Source: Saccharum officinarum
Lineage: Eukaryota > Streptophyta > Magnoliopsida > Poales > Poaceae
NCBI GenBank assembly: GCA_020631735.1
Contig: CM036160.1
Location: 117,162,680 to 117,226,679, forward strand
DNA: 64,000 nucleotides
Direction: 5' to 3'
Shown here: positions 38,339 through 50,972 of the stretch, in pieces
Layout: the number at the start of each line of letters is the position of its first letter
Position numbering within the stretch: the first letter of the stretch is position 1
Notes under the pieces: generated by a model
Told to the model about the DNA's origin: nothing
The model's input: the letters and a program-made list of their open reading frames with translations, nothing else
Databases searched by the model: none
Program-made: the position numbers and the translations under genes

Positions 38339-38582
38339 GCTCGCCATATGACAACGCAATGAAGATTTAGAAATGTCGTACGTGGTATCGTCAGAGATTG
38401 TTATACGAAGGGCAGCCTCGTTGTCTGGTTTAAAATACTCGCGACACCTCAATAATTTCAACTGCAGGAGTTTATCAGAGATGAAGCCAGGTTGTTGTCA
38501 TGTAAACATGGAACCATGTTTGCAGAACTGCACAACATTCGACGGCAGCACACCAACCCCCTGCTCCAGTGAGAACCGGATT

Positions 38583-41500
38583 CTACCACGTATTCCTAGG
38601 CGATAACTCTTTCTCCGCTGGCAGCTGCAGCACTTCGCGGATACCTTCACATACCTGCGTGTGGAATTGCCAATAGCTAAGCAGTAGGGCAGAGTAATAT
38701 CTGAATTTAAGCCGATAACGGCATATGCAAGAACACCTCCTTTCCAAATTATAAGCTGTTTTGGCTTTTCTAGATTCATTGCCTAGATACATAGTAAAAG
38801 CAATGTATCTAAAAAGATCAAAATGTCTTATAATTTAGAATGGAGGGAGTATGATCTATGACATAATGGAACACCTAGACAATTATAATACATTGTACAT
38901 ACCAACTTGACTCGTGCTTTTATGCTTGCGATGAGATGCGTGTATTCATCTATTTGCCTGCAAACGTGCAAGATTTCTAAGGTTAACATCTGAACAAATG
39001 CTGCTTCAGGGACATCTAAACAAGTATATAACATGATCAGAGTATTTAACCATGAAGCTTTCTAAAATGAAACATCAACCTATCGATAAATTTTAGTCAT
39101 GGGAACCCAAAAATGCAGAAGGAAAGTGATCGACCATAAACGAAACAAACACAGGAATACAGGATCACAGGATCAGGCGAAGAGATAAAAACCATAATGC
39201 TAGCAGTCAAGCTTAAACAGTGAAGCTTTTCTCTAAGAAGCCTGATGTGTTTCAATGAGTATAATGTGATGACTTCTGGAATCAGACTGGGTACACAAAT
39301 ATGAACAATCACTTCAGAAGATCTGCTTAGATTCAGTGGCTAACTTGCTATTGAAATTCTATGGAAAGATGTATTCCATCCCGTAACAAGATACATTAGC
39401 ACTAACAAGACCATCAAATCTGTGTTTATATCCTTTGAGCAAACTGATATCCACAAAACCCCTCTGTCTCCAGTCAATGCTAAGACTATATGGGATGATT
39501 TGTCTAAACTAGAGGGTCTAGAGATCAATAGAACAATCCCAGACCAGGCTAAAAGAGCATAGGCAACATGTACCTATTCAACTGTGAACCTGCATTTCAC
39601 TGTAGCGCAGTGAATTAGTGGTTTTGATATGACTACACTTTTATCCTGATAAATGCAGCACTGACCATTCCCCCAGAGCATGTGAAACTATTGACCTATA
39701 AATACCAATAATGACCGTACAAACAAGCAAGTGAATGCTTTTGTAATTTAGAAAAGCAGAGTAGCTTTTACCAATAACGTTGCCATACCAATCTCTACCT
39801 ATAACATTAAAAGGGGTAATTTTCTCCCTCCTTTTTCTTCGTCCATCATTCATCTCCTCCCACGTGGAAAAAACCAGTTGGAAGAAAAAAATGAATGGAA
39901 GAAAATTAAAATCCGAAGTTCAGATGGGAAACTGTCTGCCTACATAATAAAACGAAGAAACTAAGAAACATGAAAAAAAAACTGTCCGTCCCTCGCTTGC
40001 ACTTTTTTTCCATCCTGATCTCAGTGTGTTCCCACCTACTCCAATTTTGTTCTCATGGATCACGTCTAACAAAAAAAAACAGCTTCAACTTCAAAGCCAG
40101 AACAGAAATCAGATCAGATCACAAATCTCCCATCAATCTTGGCTCGTCCCGTCCCTGACTCCTCCCATCCTCGACGCAGACTGCCATATTCCCTCCCCTC
40201 ACATGATCCCAGCAGATCGCCATGGATGATGGCACAGGATTGGATCAGGTGGCAGCTTTCTTCAGTTCGACGGCTTCTGCCCGCTAGCCCGTGAACGTGA
40301 TTCCAAGATTAACGGGAAATGGGAAGAGGCCTGCATATGTCCCCCACTCCCCCTAACCGCTAGCGTGGTTCGTCCATTGGGTGAGTGTGCTTCCAAGGCT
40401 ATGCAAGCCTCTGTTCTTCACCAAATTACTTACTGGAATTGCCTTTTGGAAAGTAATGCTAAGATGATAATTGAGAGTTGGCTTGCTCATCTTGCTTATT
40501 TAATTTACTTAGTTTCCTTCAAAATGTATAGAGTTCAATTTAGATCGCTGTAAGAATGTGAATGCAAGTCTTGGAAGATGCATAGGATCTTAATCGTGTT
40601 ACCATATGTAGTGGCCGGGGATTGGAGTTCATGTTCCTTATCTGTATAAGCAGCTTTTTCGATAAAACTATGTATATATTGTAGCGCAAGATGAATCAAA
40701 TAAAGTGTCTTTCGTTATGATCATTTGACAGGTATTAAATTTTCAATTAGTTAGGCATCTAAGAGTAGTGAGATGTCAAGCAAGAACACATAACGATCAG
40801 TCTATCGTAATTACGCCTGAAATGAGTTCGGTTCGACCCGTCGTTGAATACGCTCCGCTCCTCAAACCTAACAATGGATCGAAGCGGGTCGACCCTCAAA
40901 CAAAGAGGTGCAATCAGGTTCTCGGCCCATCGACCCTGGGGTTGACCCGATCCTATTGGTGCTTCCTAGTTCCTGCTACCTCCCCATCTCAACCTCCGCC
41001 CGGCTATTCCAGCCTGCCCCTAGGCGCCGGCCGGCGTAGGAGTAGCAATGGTCGGGATGTGCACCCGGTGCTGAACGGCATCCAGTGCCGCCGGCAGCGC
41101 TTGACGGGCAGGTCGCCGAGCACGTGCTCGCCGCGGTCGGGTGTCTTGAGGACCTTGGCGTCGTTCTCGAAGACAACGCGGCACAGACCTTGGCCGGCAG
41201 GGTCCTGGCACCGCCTGGCCTCCGGCGACCGCGAGTCCAGCACCGTGATCCTAGCGACGTAGTTGCCCACGTACGCCCAGCTGCAGCGCACCCACCCGTG
41301 CTGGCCGCGCTCCACCAGCATCTGGGTGACGCGGCGCCCGGCCCTGCCGTGGGGCAGCACGCGGCCGCGCGGCACCGTGCTCTAAACGCCCATCGCATGG
41401 CACACCAGCTTCATGCCCAGCGCAGGAAGGTGGTTCTCACAGACGCATAGTACGTCTCGTGGGCGCCGGCCACCGCAGCCCGACTCTTGAGTTGTCGCAG

Positions 41501-43862
41501 GTGGCGTGATGGACAGTGACACTGACAGCGAGGCCACAGCTCGTGAGCAGGAACGTGGCCAGCAAGGAGAGCACGGTGCTACCCTGCGGCAGCGGTGGTG
41601 ACGTCGTCTGCGGCAAGGCCGTCGACGTTGTCTGCGTCCCCGCTGTTGTACTCGGCAACGGTGAAGTAGAGGAAGAGGCGGGGTATTGTGGTTGGATATG
41701 ACGGAGTCGCGTGGACATCAGCGTCTGGCAGCAGAAGAAGAGGCGCTAGACGGATGGAGAAGGTTCGACCCTCGGAGAACCATGGATCGTTCAGGCTAGG
41801 TGAGCGGATGGAGCGGTTCGACCCTCGAACCTTGTTCGCCATATACGGGTCGGAGGGTCAGCGATAGGTGCGCACCGCTCCGCGCCGTTTGCAGGTATAA
41901 TCGTAATGGACATATTCAATTTAAAGAGAACATAAAAAGAAGGTTTCATGGTTTGATCTATGACTTGAATGTTTGTTTGACTTATCTTTGATGCATTGTT
42001 CTACAACTCAGATTCTCTTCATATATCATAATTCTATTTCAGAATGGCAGAAATAGTTCTATGGATTGTCACAGCTAGGCTATGAACTTATATCATAATT
42101 CTATTTCAGAATGGCAGAAATAGTTCTATGGATTGTCACAGCTAGGCTATGAACTATCTCACGACAGAGCCATGATGGATCAATCTGCATTTCCTACTAG
42201 AAAAACTCACAAGTTATTATCTTTTTTTGGGTGTCAAGCACCGTATTGACCAGCAAGCACAAAATACCAGAATCTTTCCCAGACCTCAATAATCAATATC
42301 ATTTTTGAAAACTCACTTTTAACAGAACAGAAATGCTGCATCGAAGAAATATATCATACTCAAAAAGTCGAACATCAGAATTGACTTACCTAGTCAACCT
42401 TGCCTCTCTTACAGATATGAACTGTAAAGCTTCTTGCCAAGTAAATTCCACATGAAAACCTAGACCAATATCCACAAAAATATGCCTTGTGTCCGGTCTA
42501 CAGAAATCATCACACAACAAGGAACATTTAGATCTCAGCAGTTCATGAAATCTGATTATAGGCATATATAGAAAGACTTTATCACCCATGTTCCAAGAGA
42601 AGCAACATTGTTAGTTCCTTGTTAAGTTTCCTCAACTATTCCAACTTTAGGAACCTAAATAACAGCTTGTTAAAGAAAATATGGTAAGACTGAAGTTAAA
42701 AGTAAAAACTAGCTTGAGAGCATATCAAGATGAGAAAGTTCCAAGTTTGCTTCCTGTAACCTACAAATCAATAACCTCAAATTGCAAAACTAATATGCTT
42801 GTTAGAGCATCTCCAACAGTATCTAAAAAAATACTCCCCTAAAACAGGTTTTCCAACCTTTTTAAAAAAATATATTGGGAGACATAAAAAAGCTACAACT
42901 CCAACAGTTTCCAAAATCTCGCACCTAAAAGATGTAATTTTACATCAGGAATCCTAAGCTATTTCTAAATCACACTAACAACTTTTATACTTTATTTCTC
43001 TCTTGTACATTTGAATCAGAAACCTGTTACTTTTTTTTCCCCACGTCCTTCCACCTCAGATTGGGGCGACGATATGCGCATGGAGGTGGTTTTTCCAAGT
43101 GCCAAAAGATTAGGAGGTGGGTTTGGGAGTTGTTGGAGATGAGTTTTTTTCAGTCTTGCCAAAATTCCTGAATTGGGAGACTCTTTTGGGTACTCTTGGA
43201 GCTGCTCTTATACAGAATCTTTTCCCTATGTGTAAAAAGGCTATACAGTCTCTTTTCCATGTGTAAACAGCCAAACACCTATTTTTAGAACAGGGCAATC
43301 ACCGTAAACACTATTTCTAATTTTCAGTCAGAAATAAAAGTAAGTCATATTCTAAACCTTTTGCATGTTTAGGATATACCAGATATTTCAACTGAAAATC
43401 TCAATCTATTTGATTGGGTAATTAAACACTGTAAGCATTCTCTTGGTTGGTTGAGAATTGGTGAAGGGGGCAAGGCTTACACTTCTGCTTGCATGTACAC
43501 CTCCGAGCCAAGATTGACCATGGACCGCATGCTGGTAACACCATTCCTCTCCAAATTTTCAATGTTCCTCTTCAAATCCAAGCTGCTCGGCATCCAGAAA
43601 AGGGTCATCGTCAGAACAAGTTGCAATAGACAAAGCTAATATGCTACAAATAGGACCTGCAAATGTCCTACCACCAGAACCATGGAAAATTGGAAACGAT
43701 TGACAGAAGAAAGTTCAGTGGGACTTACAAGGTCTTCTGCTGCTCAAACACCTTGTCGCGCTGTGCGATGGCATTGGCAAGGTCGGGTTTCAACCGCTGG
43801 TCCACGAACTCCTCGAACTTCCTCACTTTCTCCTGCCGAGCCCACGCCTCCGCTGCAGCCAT
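38583..43862 (-). CDS. UXT / prefoldin-like protein, five exons
   Basis: Assembled by hand from conserved exon pieces. Exons on the minus strand: 43862-43729, 43582-43481, 42497-42390, 38957-38903 and 38654-38583. All boundaries are GT-AG and the phases join exactly, giving 156 residues. It begins MAAAEAWARQEKVRKFEEFV and includes KTFLDLKRNIENLERNG, VNLGSEVYMQAEVPDTRHIF, VDIGLGFHVEFTWQEAL and QIDEYTHLIASIKARVKL, ending LPAEKELSPRNTW. The helix-beta hairpin-helix layout, the VDIGLGFHVEFT hairpin and the length close to human UXT (157) identify it as the plant UXT homologue. UXT is an alpha-prefoldin of the R2TP/URI-prefoldin-like co-chaperone complex. Introns 2 and 3 have accumulated transposon insertions; intron 3 is 3.4 kb. 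Exons of 55-134 bases explain why no long frame reveals it. Confidence 0.85.
38735..38850. mobile_element. Stowaway-like MITE in UXT intron 4
   Basis: About 116 bp with CACCTCCTTTCCAAATTATAAG at the left and the inverse CTTATAATTTAGAATGGAGG at the right, a CTCCCTCC-type end of Stowaway elements next to TA. Confidence 0.6.
40780..41890 (-). other. Unrecognised GC-rich coding-like remnant in UXT intron 3
   Basis: A GC-rich island within an AT-rich intron, in the same direction as the host gene. It reads as an interrupted protein on the minus strand: STVLSLLATFLLTSCGLAVS (a likely membrane or signal segment), then HHATCDNSRVG, and after a frame change GRRVTQMLVERG, CSWAYVGNYVARITVLDSR and LCRVVFENDAKVLKTPDRG. 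Both edges carry GGGTCGACC/GGTTCGACCC phrases. I do not recognise the family. It is probably a captured or retroposed gene fragment. Confidence 0.35.
42022..42155. repeat. Perfect 67-bp tandem duplication
   Basis: 42022-42088 is repeated at 42089-42155 without a visible difference, inside UXT intron 3. Confidence 0.9.
42805..43207. mobile_element. Tourist/Harbinger-like MITE in UXT intron 2
   Basis: About 403 bp with inverted ends GAGCATCTCCAA and (reversed) GAGCAGCTCCAA. It is flanked by TTA on both sides (42802-42804 and 43208-43210), the target duplication of PIF/Harbinger elements. It has no coding content. Confidence 0.65.
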
Positions 43863-44255
43863 GGCCTGGCTAGTAGTAGTGGAACCAGGATTTTAAGAAG
43901 GTATGCCTGTTCGGTATAATTCAATACACGATCTGGCAGCAAAATATTAATCCAGTTCAGTATCATGGTTGTAATTACATACATCCTACTGCTAAAGCAA
44001 AAGAATAGAATAAATAATTCGGGGCAATATGATGTTTCATGGTCTTGATGCATTTCCTAGAAGAAGATACACAGACCTCACTAGGGCATTTGATGATAGC
44101 TACAAACCCAGCTGGTCTATCAGTCAGTGGGATTTTACATTGCCAAATACAAATAGGCAAGTACTACAGGTCACAAAGCACCGAACAAGTACAGGGAATA
44201 ACTGAAAACTACTAACCGTCAAGAGAGAGGAGGGGGGGTGGAGGACTAAATAATA

Positions 44256-44512
44256 CTCCCTCCATCCCAAAGTATAAGTCATTCCAAGAATCTTGAAGAG
44301 TCAAGGCATCTCAACTATGACCAAATTTATATGATAAGATAATAAAATTTATGATACCAACTAAGTATCATTAGGTTCTTCATTAATTATATTTTCATAG
44401 TATATCTATTTGATATTATAAACTTTGTGATTCTTTCTATAATTTTGGTCAAACTTGATATGCTTTACTCTCCAAGATTCTTAGAATGACTTGTAATTTG
44501 GGATGGCGGAAG
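44256..44512. mobile_element. Stowaway-like MITE upstream of the UXT gene
   Basis: 257 bp starting CTCCCTCCATCCCAAAGTAT and ending with the inverse (TTGTAATTTGGGATGGCGGAAG), flanked by TA. This is typical Stowaway structure, about 390 bases 5' of the UXT start codon. Confidence 0.8.
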
Positions 44513-44779
44513 TATAAGGCTAGTACTAAAATATTTTCCGCCACCTCCTTTGCAGGTGGAAGGAGAGGCTTTATATTGCCAATTGCGATGCAATTATTAC
44601 TTATTAGGAACTAACATTGCATTCACCGAATATTTGAAAATCGAAATTGAACAACTATATGCAGTACATTCTGAATTCTGTTCTCATCCTGAGCTGTGAT
44701 GTATGCAGTATGCCTGGACCGCGGGTGTGAGGTGTCGACTAGACGAACTTAGACACTGCCTCTAAACTTAGCAGCAAAG

Positions 44780-44879
44780 NNNNNNNNNNNNNNNNNNNNN
44801 NNNNNNNNNNNNNNNNNNNNNNNNNNNNNNNNNNNNNNNNNNNNNNNNNNNNNNNNNNNNNNNNNNNNNNNNNNNNNNN
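44780..44879. other. Assembly gap (100 N)
   Basis: A 100-N placeholder between the UXT promoter region and the next retroelement. It hides the 3' part of that element and its target site. Confidence 0.99.
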
Positions 44880-45116
44880 ATTAACACAACATCACTTAAT
44901 TATATTACTTAAAGCACACACATCGCGTCCATTACAACCAAGTTGCCAGCATACATACACTGGACTTTGGACGTTCGGATACCGCCACAAACACATCCAA
45001 ACTTTCCAACCTTACATCAAGCTTTAGTCTTTCTACTCATTATTACATGTCCAAAGTGCTAACAAGCAAAAAGACCATGCAAACGGAACCTAGTAGCTAG
45101 TGCAACAACTACTAGC

Positions 45117-46162
45117 CTACTCATCGTGATCGCTATCTAGGTCAGAGACGTTGGCGTTGTCGCCGACTGCAGCGTCGTCGTGCTCCTCAGCTGGCGCCAC
45201 GGGCTCTTCAGGATCTTTCGTCTGCATCCAATCCATCTCTGCTGCGCCAGGAAGGTCATAAGGGTTAAGCTGATTGTTCAGCCGATGGACCTCTTCATGC
45301 AAGTTATCATTGTACTCTTCGGCATCAGCCAGTCGCTGCTCGAGCTCAAACTGTCTAGCTCTCAACATTCTCTACGGACCAGGCTTCATTCCTCTGATGG
45401 AGCACATGAGCCAACATGCTCTCAGCATTCCTGTGGGCGGTGGTCAGTCGTCCCAAGCTGCTCTCTCAGGGCACGTACATCCCCTCAAAATCACAGTCCT
45501 TTGAGTGGCCTGATCTCTCTGACGAGTCAACTGAGCCATCTCAGCAGTGAGCCTCTCAATCTCGGCGTCGTGATCTCTCTGAAGCTGACGGCGGTCATCG
45601 CGAGCCTGACCAAGAGCACTAGAAACACGCCTCAGACTACCTTCCACTCCATCGAAGGCCCTCATCACTGCGAACATGGCACTCATAGCGGGGTTGTCAC
45701 TGTTCTGTGCCTCTGCTGCGCTAATCTCAACCTGAGCCCTGCCTGGCTTGCCTGCCAGAGTCAGTGGAGGGGTTGCCCTCGGAAAGACTCCCGCTATAGT
45801 TGCTGCCAACTCCTGAGGAAAACGATCCATGATATCTCTCAGGATTCCAAAGGCTGCCCTCTCAGCGGCTTCTTCAGGGGTCCTGCCAGTTGACTCAAAA
45901 CGCCAACCGGTCCACTCAGAACCATCACCTCGGGGACGAACTACTGCTTCCACAGTCACCAAAAGTCCTTCACCCAACCTTCATTTGACCAAAATTGGGG
46001 CTCCATCCCATCATGATAGCCTACATAGCTGAGCACTCTCCACAAGAGTGTAGGCATCCCAAACTCTCCAAGAAAAGTGTGACGCTGGCGAGTGCGCTGA
46101 GCAAGCTGATGACGGGGAGCTCTGCCGGTGGACTTGCGAGCGGTCTGCTTGGTACGTGCCAT
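45117..46162 (-). pseudogene. Retroelement ORF1 with a histone H3-like N-terminus (frameshifted)
   Basis: The ATG is at 46162, about 790 bases after the element's LTR, and is preceded by an acceptor-like TTTTGCTACAG. The first 13 residues, MARTKQTARKSTG, are identical to the histone H3 tail. RAPRHQLA follows where H3 has GKAPRKQLA, so the K4, K9 and S10 equivalents are kept and K14 is lost. The rest is not histone: LGEFGMPTLLWRVLSYVGY, then (after a one-base shift near 45970) VEAVVRPRGDGSEWTGWRFE and a Gln/Arg-rich coiled coil. Two further shifts between 45460 and 45370 join to LRARQFELEQRLADAEEYND and an acidic C-terminus ending DLDSDHDE. This copy is dead, but the frame lesions are few, so the family was recently coding. 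It occupies the gag position but shows no zinc knuckle. Confidence 0.7.
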
Positions 46163-46934
46163 CTGTAGCAAAATTTTATTACCGTGGTGAGAACAGATTT
46201 TTAAGTTGGCATTTTTATCAAAATGAGACAATCAACTTATAAGGGGAGGAACAGTGCCATGAATGAAATGCACACATGATGCATGCACGTTCAGTACGTC
46301 CTCACAAACTTAGAAAACTAATGACTACTAACGAATAATCGGTGGCATACAACGATCTCTCGTAACGTAACTAACACGTACTACTCGAAAGCGTTGTTAT
46401 GTACCTGCAGAAAGGAAATCACTTCAGCCCAAACCTCACAGTATGAAAATGTGCAGAAAGCAGTAAAGTAAGTTACTCGCTCTACACGCATCCCCAGATA
46501 CGAGTATAACGGTAACAACTACCCGAATCGTCGTCCTATTGACGGCATCGTCACTGCATGACGGAATTCCCCACAATTTGGATACCCTCATACGAACATG
46601 CGCAGGGCACGTAAGTATTTTGGTATCACATAAGCACTCCCCTAGATCGGCAGTGTATCCGACCATGCACTCACAACTCTCACTTACCAAGGCGTAGAGG
46701 TAAAGGATCCATACATTACCACTCAAGTGAATGGCACTCATACCATAGCACGCCGTATGAGCGACGAAATTTTAAAATATGATGCAAACCCCCAAGTTAG
46801 TACTTAATTAAGCCACCTAGAGTCCTTATCGGGCATAAAGGATATGACCACTGGCACACTTTTAAGTTCAAAAGCTTATTTGAAAACACAGTTTTATTTT
46901 TAAATACTCATGTGAACAGTAGCATGTTAAACCA

Positions 46935-46949
46935 TGCTCCGATGCCAGC
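46935..46949 (-). other. Primer binding site
   Basis: Minus-strand GCTGGCATCGGAGCATGG follows the LTR end CCGTTACA. It resembles the tRNA-Met site TGGTATCAGAGC with two changes. Confidence 0.6.
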
Positions 46950-49900
46950 TGTAACGGATCAACGTAATTATACGAAATTAAGTAAGAAAATCTTCCACCG
47001 AGGCGGTTAATTTAACAAACTTAAGCCCGTATAACTCGAGATTCCGTGAAATCACGAAGGATTTCAAAACCACTAACATACAACCAAGATCGTACTGATT
47101 TAGCAGCCACAATTCACACGATACATAAATCTGATCATAAAGGTAAGATACATCGGAGTTCGAAAATAGAAGTTATTACAACATAGTTCAACATAAAGTA
47201 GCGGAAGCAAATAATTTTACGCACACACACTTAGTTCAGTTACAGTGCCAGTCGATAGTCATGGTCCACAAAAGCAGTAGATAAGACTAACAGAGAGACC
47301 TTGCCAAGGTCCTAGTTGTCACCCATCGCCGGATACAGACAGTTGGAGCAGTACCCGTAGTACATCTGACCATCTGCAACAACAATGGGAACAACGCCCT
47401 GAGTACAAGAATGTACTCAGCTAGACTTACCCGTCGAAAACCAGAAATAAAATGACACCAAGGAGCATGCAAGGCTTTACATAGTGGATTGGCTTGACTC
47501 CTTTGCGAAAAGCACAAGTTGTTATGAGTAAACTAATCTAAGTCCTTTTTGCATCATATTTACTATACCTATTCAATCTAGGTAAGCACCTATGCTAAAG
47601 CAATCACTTGATTAACCATTAACATCAAAGGTTACCATCTCAGGTTTAGCATTTCCAACATTATACACATAACCATCCGTGTTCCATCATTAATACTACG
47701 ATGCCATAGCTCGAGTCAAGTGCTCACTAACCGGGAGCGACGGCGATTCGAATCGAATTCCTATCCAGCTGGAGATTTATTCCTCACACAAACCATGCTT
47801 CCCCCGTCAGGGTCGCGTAGATCACCAATGACACTTTCCGAGAAGCCGCGGGGATAACAATCATGGATCGCACTACCCAGGGACCGCCCGACTGCCAGGA
47901 CGCACCTTGGGCTCACTCTTCGCGTCCCCGTACACCCCCTTCAACGCCAGTCTGCCAACCCGAGTTTTATCCCGGCTCAAAAAGTGTCGCTAGCTTCGCG
48001 GTCGAAAGGTACTTTATTCGGCCAGCTAAATGTGAGGCATGCGTTCAACATGACAAGAGGGACGAGCAACGATCGGTCCTTAATCGACACAGACGGAATC
48101 ACTATAGTCCAAAACCCTATAAGACTCCGCCCGGTCTCCGTTTATCCATCAACACTTGGTTACTTTTCATGATCACAATTACAGCTAACCATAACCCGGT
48201 ATCCACCTATAACTCGCAGGTGACAGGAAATCACCCGACTTCTACCGGTCTAAGCATGGCTAAGCAATTTACTCGATCCTGACCTAACAGGGTAAAAGAT
48301 AATCTGGTGGCCAAGGTAATAATGCAACAACGGTTTCACTCAACTCCTATAACTTAGTGCAACAATATATAACTATAACTCATCCAATAAGAAATGACTT
48401 TGTATAAATTTAGGAGACTTAAAATGCTCCGGGGCTTGCCTTTTTCGAACGAACTAGGGTGGTGATCGACGCACTCTGGCAGTTCCCCGCCTGACTCTTC
48501 CTCCTCGGGCACCTCCGGTGCCTGGGGTTCCTGCTGATCCGCCCAAACCTGCTCCTCCGGAACTGCTGCCTGCAACTCCTCCTGCGATCCTGTATGATGC
48601 AAGTGCATAAGGAAACATGCGAAGAATACATCTAATTGCGGTGGAGTGTTTTGATGACATGAGATGCAGATGAGCACATGTAATGAGCAGTTTGAACATA
48701 ATTATTTCTTCTACAAGGTAGTCAACATCATCCAAGGACATGTAACCTAAAACATACACCTTATCCTTCTATTAGTTAGGCTACCATCTACACATACAAT
48801 TGAACCTAAGCTACCAAAGCTTACCAACCTAGCTCATCCATAACATCAGCAAGGCATAATGATGCTTCAAAGATACACCAAACATATTTTATTTCTCTCA
48901 ATTTCTCATAAAGAATAATCTTTTATTTCCTATTTAGCTAGGGTTACACAACAATACCTATCTCTGGTGTAGATAAAAATCTACAAAAATTACAGTAGAC
49001 TACTCTTACCCTAACTAACCTATCACTAAATTTTCATGAGAATTGCACAAGTAAAACTGCCTGTACAAAATAAACAAGCTATAGCCCAAATGTGAGCATG
49101 AATTTATTTTATACTAGAAAAAGTATCAAACAACAGATTTCACAATTTTCTTAGGTTACTAACAGTAAACTAACATGCTACAAAAATTATCACATGTATG
49201 TTGTATACAATTTTTACTCTATAATAAAAATAACAGATATTACCAATAAAAAGCATTTGAACTACACTTCAGCATTTTTCCACAGAACATGCTTCACTAA
49301 TATTTTTCCTAGAAAGTATATCACAATTAAAGATTAATGCCACAAGAATCACATTTTTCCCTTTATTATTTTATTTACTACACTTTTTCTAAGATATCAG
49401 CATTTATAACAATTAAATAAAAATGCACAGTAGAGTGTCACAAAAATCACATGAGATATTTTTAAACTGTAGATCTATTCAAAAGGAACATTTCACAATT
49501 TGTTTCATGATTTTTGGAGCTATAAAACTTGAGATACAATTTTTAGAAGCCTTTTTTCAGATTTTCTGGAAATCAATTTCTTTAAAACGAAAATCAAAAC
49601 TGGCTTTAAACGCTACGTGCACCCCGCTGTGACACGCGAAACCGAAACACTGAGACAGACAGGCGGGACCCATGGGTCAGACGGGCCCACCCGTCAGCCG
49701 CAGTCGGTCAGGGGCGGCGCAGACCGCCGGGATCTCGCCGCCGGCGAGTCCTCCGACGACGGGGAGGGCACCATCGTGCTCCTCTCACCGACGCGAACCC
49801 AGTGGTGCCCAGTGGGTGGCCAGACGAGCTCGGCATCGAGCTCGCCGGCGTGCATGGCGGCTCGGTGGCGTGGGATGCCGTCGGCCGACCAACTCCGACC

Positions 49901-50972
49901 GAGAGGAGCCGCGCGGAGGGGTCAGTGAGACTCGTGGTGCAAGTGGGGTGCTCGTGCGCTCGAGAAGTGGGCGAGAAGTGGCGTGGAGGGGTGCGGCCCA
50001 CGGAGCGGGTTGCTCCGGTGAGCTCGGCCGGAACTCCGGCGAGCTATTACCGCGGAGGGAGGCCGAATCCTGGCGGGCTGTGGCGAGCACCGGACGCGCA
50101 ACGACAAGGCACGGCGAGGGTGAAGACGGAGGCGGAGGCGGTGAGCCGGAGCGGCGGCTAGGCGGTTGCGGAGCTCGGGAGCCGGCGATGGCAAGGCGGA
50201 GCTCGGCTGCTGCTGCTGCTGGCGGGCGAGGGAGAGAATGGAGGGGCAATCCGAGGAAGACGAGCGCGCGGAGGGGGGGTAAGCGGGCGCGGACGCTGCG
50301 GGGCCACAGGGGCGCGTGTCGCGCAGCTCCGACGGCGTGCGGCCACGCGGCGACCGAGCGCTGCCGCGGCGCCACGACGCCACGCGCGGGCGCGCGCGCG
50401 CGCGGGGCGGGAGGGAGACGACGCGGGCGCGGGCCGGGCCGCCAGCGAAGCTGGGCCGAAAGGGAAGCCGAAGCCCACTAAGGCGAAAATCTGATTTTTC
50501 TTTTTCAAAATATTTTCCAGATTTAATTCTTTGTTTAAAAATTGAATTTGGAGATGAAAAAGAGGTTTTCAGAAATTTGGCCCAAAATAAAAGTTGTTCA
50601 AAATTTTATTCTCTACAACTTTTATATAGAGCACTTTTCAAAATTCTCAATAGATTTTGAATTTGAGATTTAAAGTTAATTTTAAAATCAAAAACTCATT
50701 TACTTAGAATATTTTTAAAACAGAATTTGAGGAAAACTTGAATTCAAAATTTTGCTCCAATAATCAAGTTGATTTATTCTAGATTATTTAAAATTGCTTC
50801 TTCTCAAAAGTTCACCAACTTTTTAACACTTATATCAAAATTAGGGTTCCCATTTATTTGTTTTTCACATTAAATTTGAAAGAGCTACAAATCAATTAAT
50901 GTTAATCATGCAATGATGCTGAATGCTTATGCTTTGAATGATAATGCATGCTTAACACCCAGGGGTGTTACA
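46950..50972 (-). repeat. 5' LTR (4023 bp) of the H3-tail element
   Basis: Minus-strand start TGTAACACCCCTGGGTGTTA at 50972 and end GATCCGTTACA at 46950. It has the same plan as the 4.08-kb LTRs at 17843-33943: a TGTAACA-CCC start, AT-rich U3 with fragments of TTTGAAATTC/AAAGTTGTAG type, a GC-rich middle (49620-50480) and an R-U5 part. The R-U5 part has GGGTAAGTCTAGCTGAGTAC and a 9-bp hairpin CTGAGTACA / TGTACTCAG at 47399-47420. This suggests a common Tekay/Del-like ancestry. Short ORFs in the GC-rich part are not supported as genes. Confidence 0.75.

Noticed and set aside
37225..38370. 381-codon alternative frame over the cysteine protease
   Set aside because: It runs through the intron and has no domains, whereas the spliced frame has all papain-family catalytic residues.
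45180..45893. 237-codon plus-strand frame
   Set aside because: It is antisense to the H3-tail ORF, whose coiled-coil content and motifs are coherent; this frame shows none.
49672..50481. 269-codon Arg/Gly/Ala frame and its antisense partners
   Set aside because: They lie in the GC-rich middle of a minus-strand LTR, with low-complexity products and no family resemblance.
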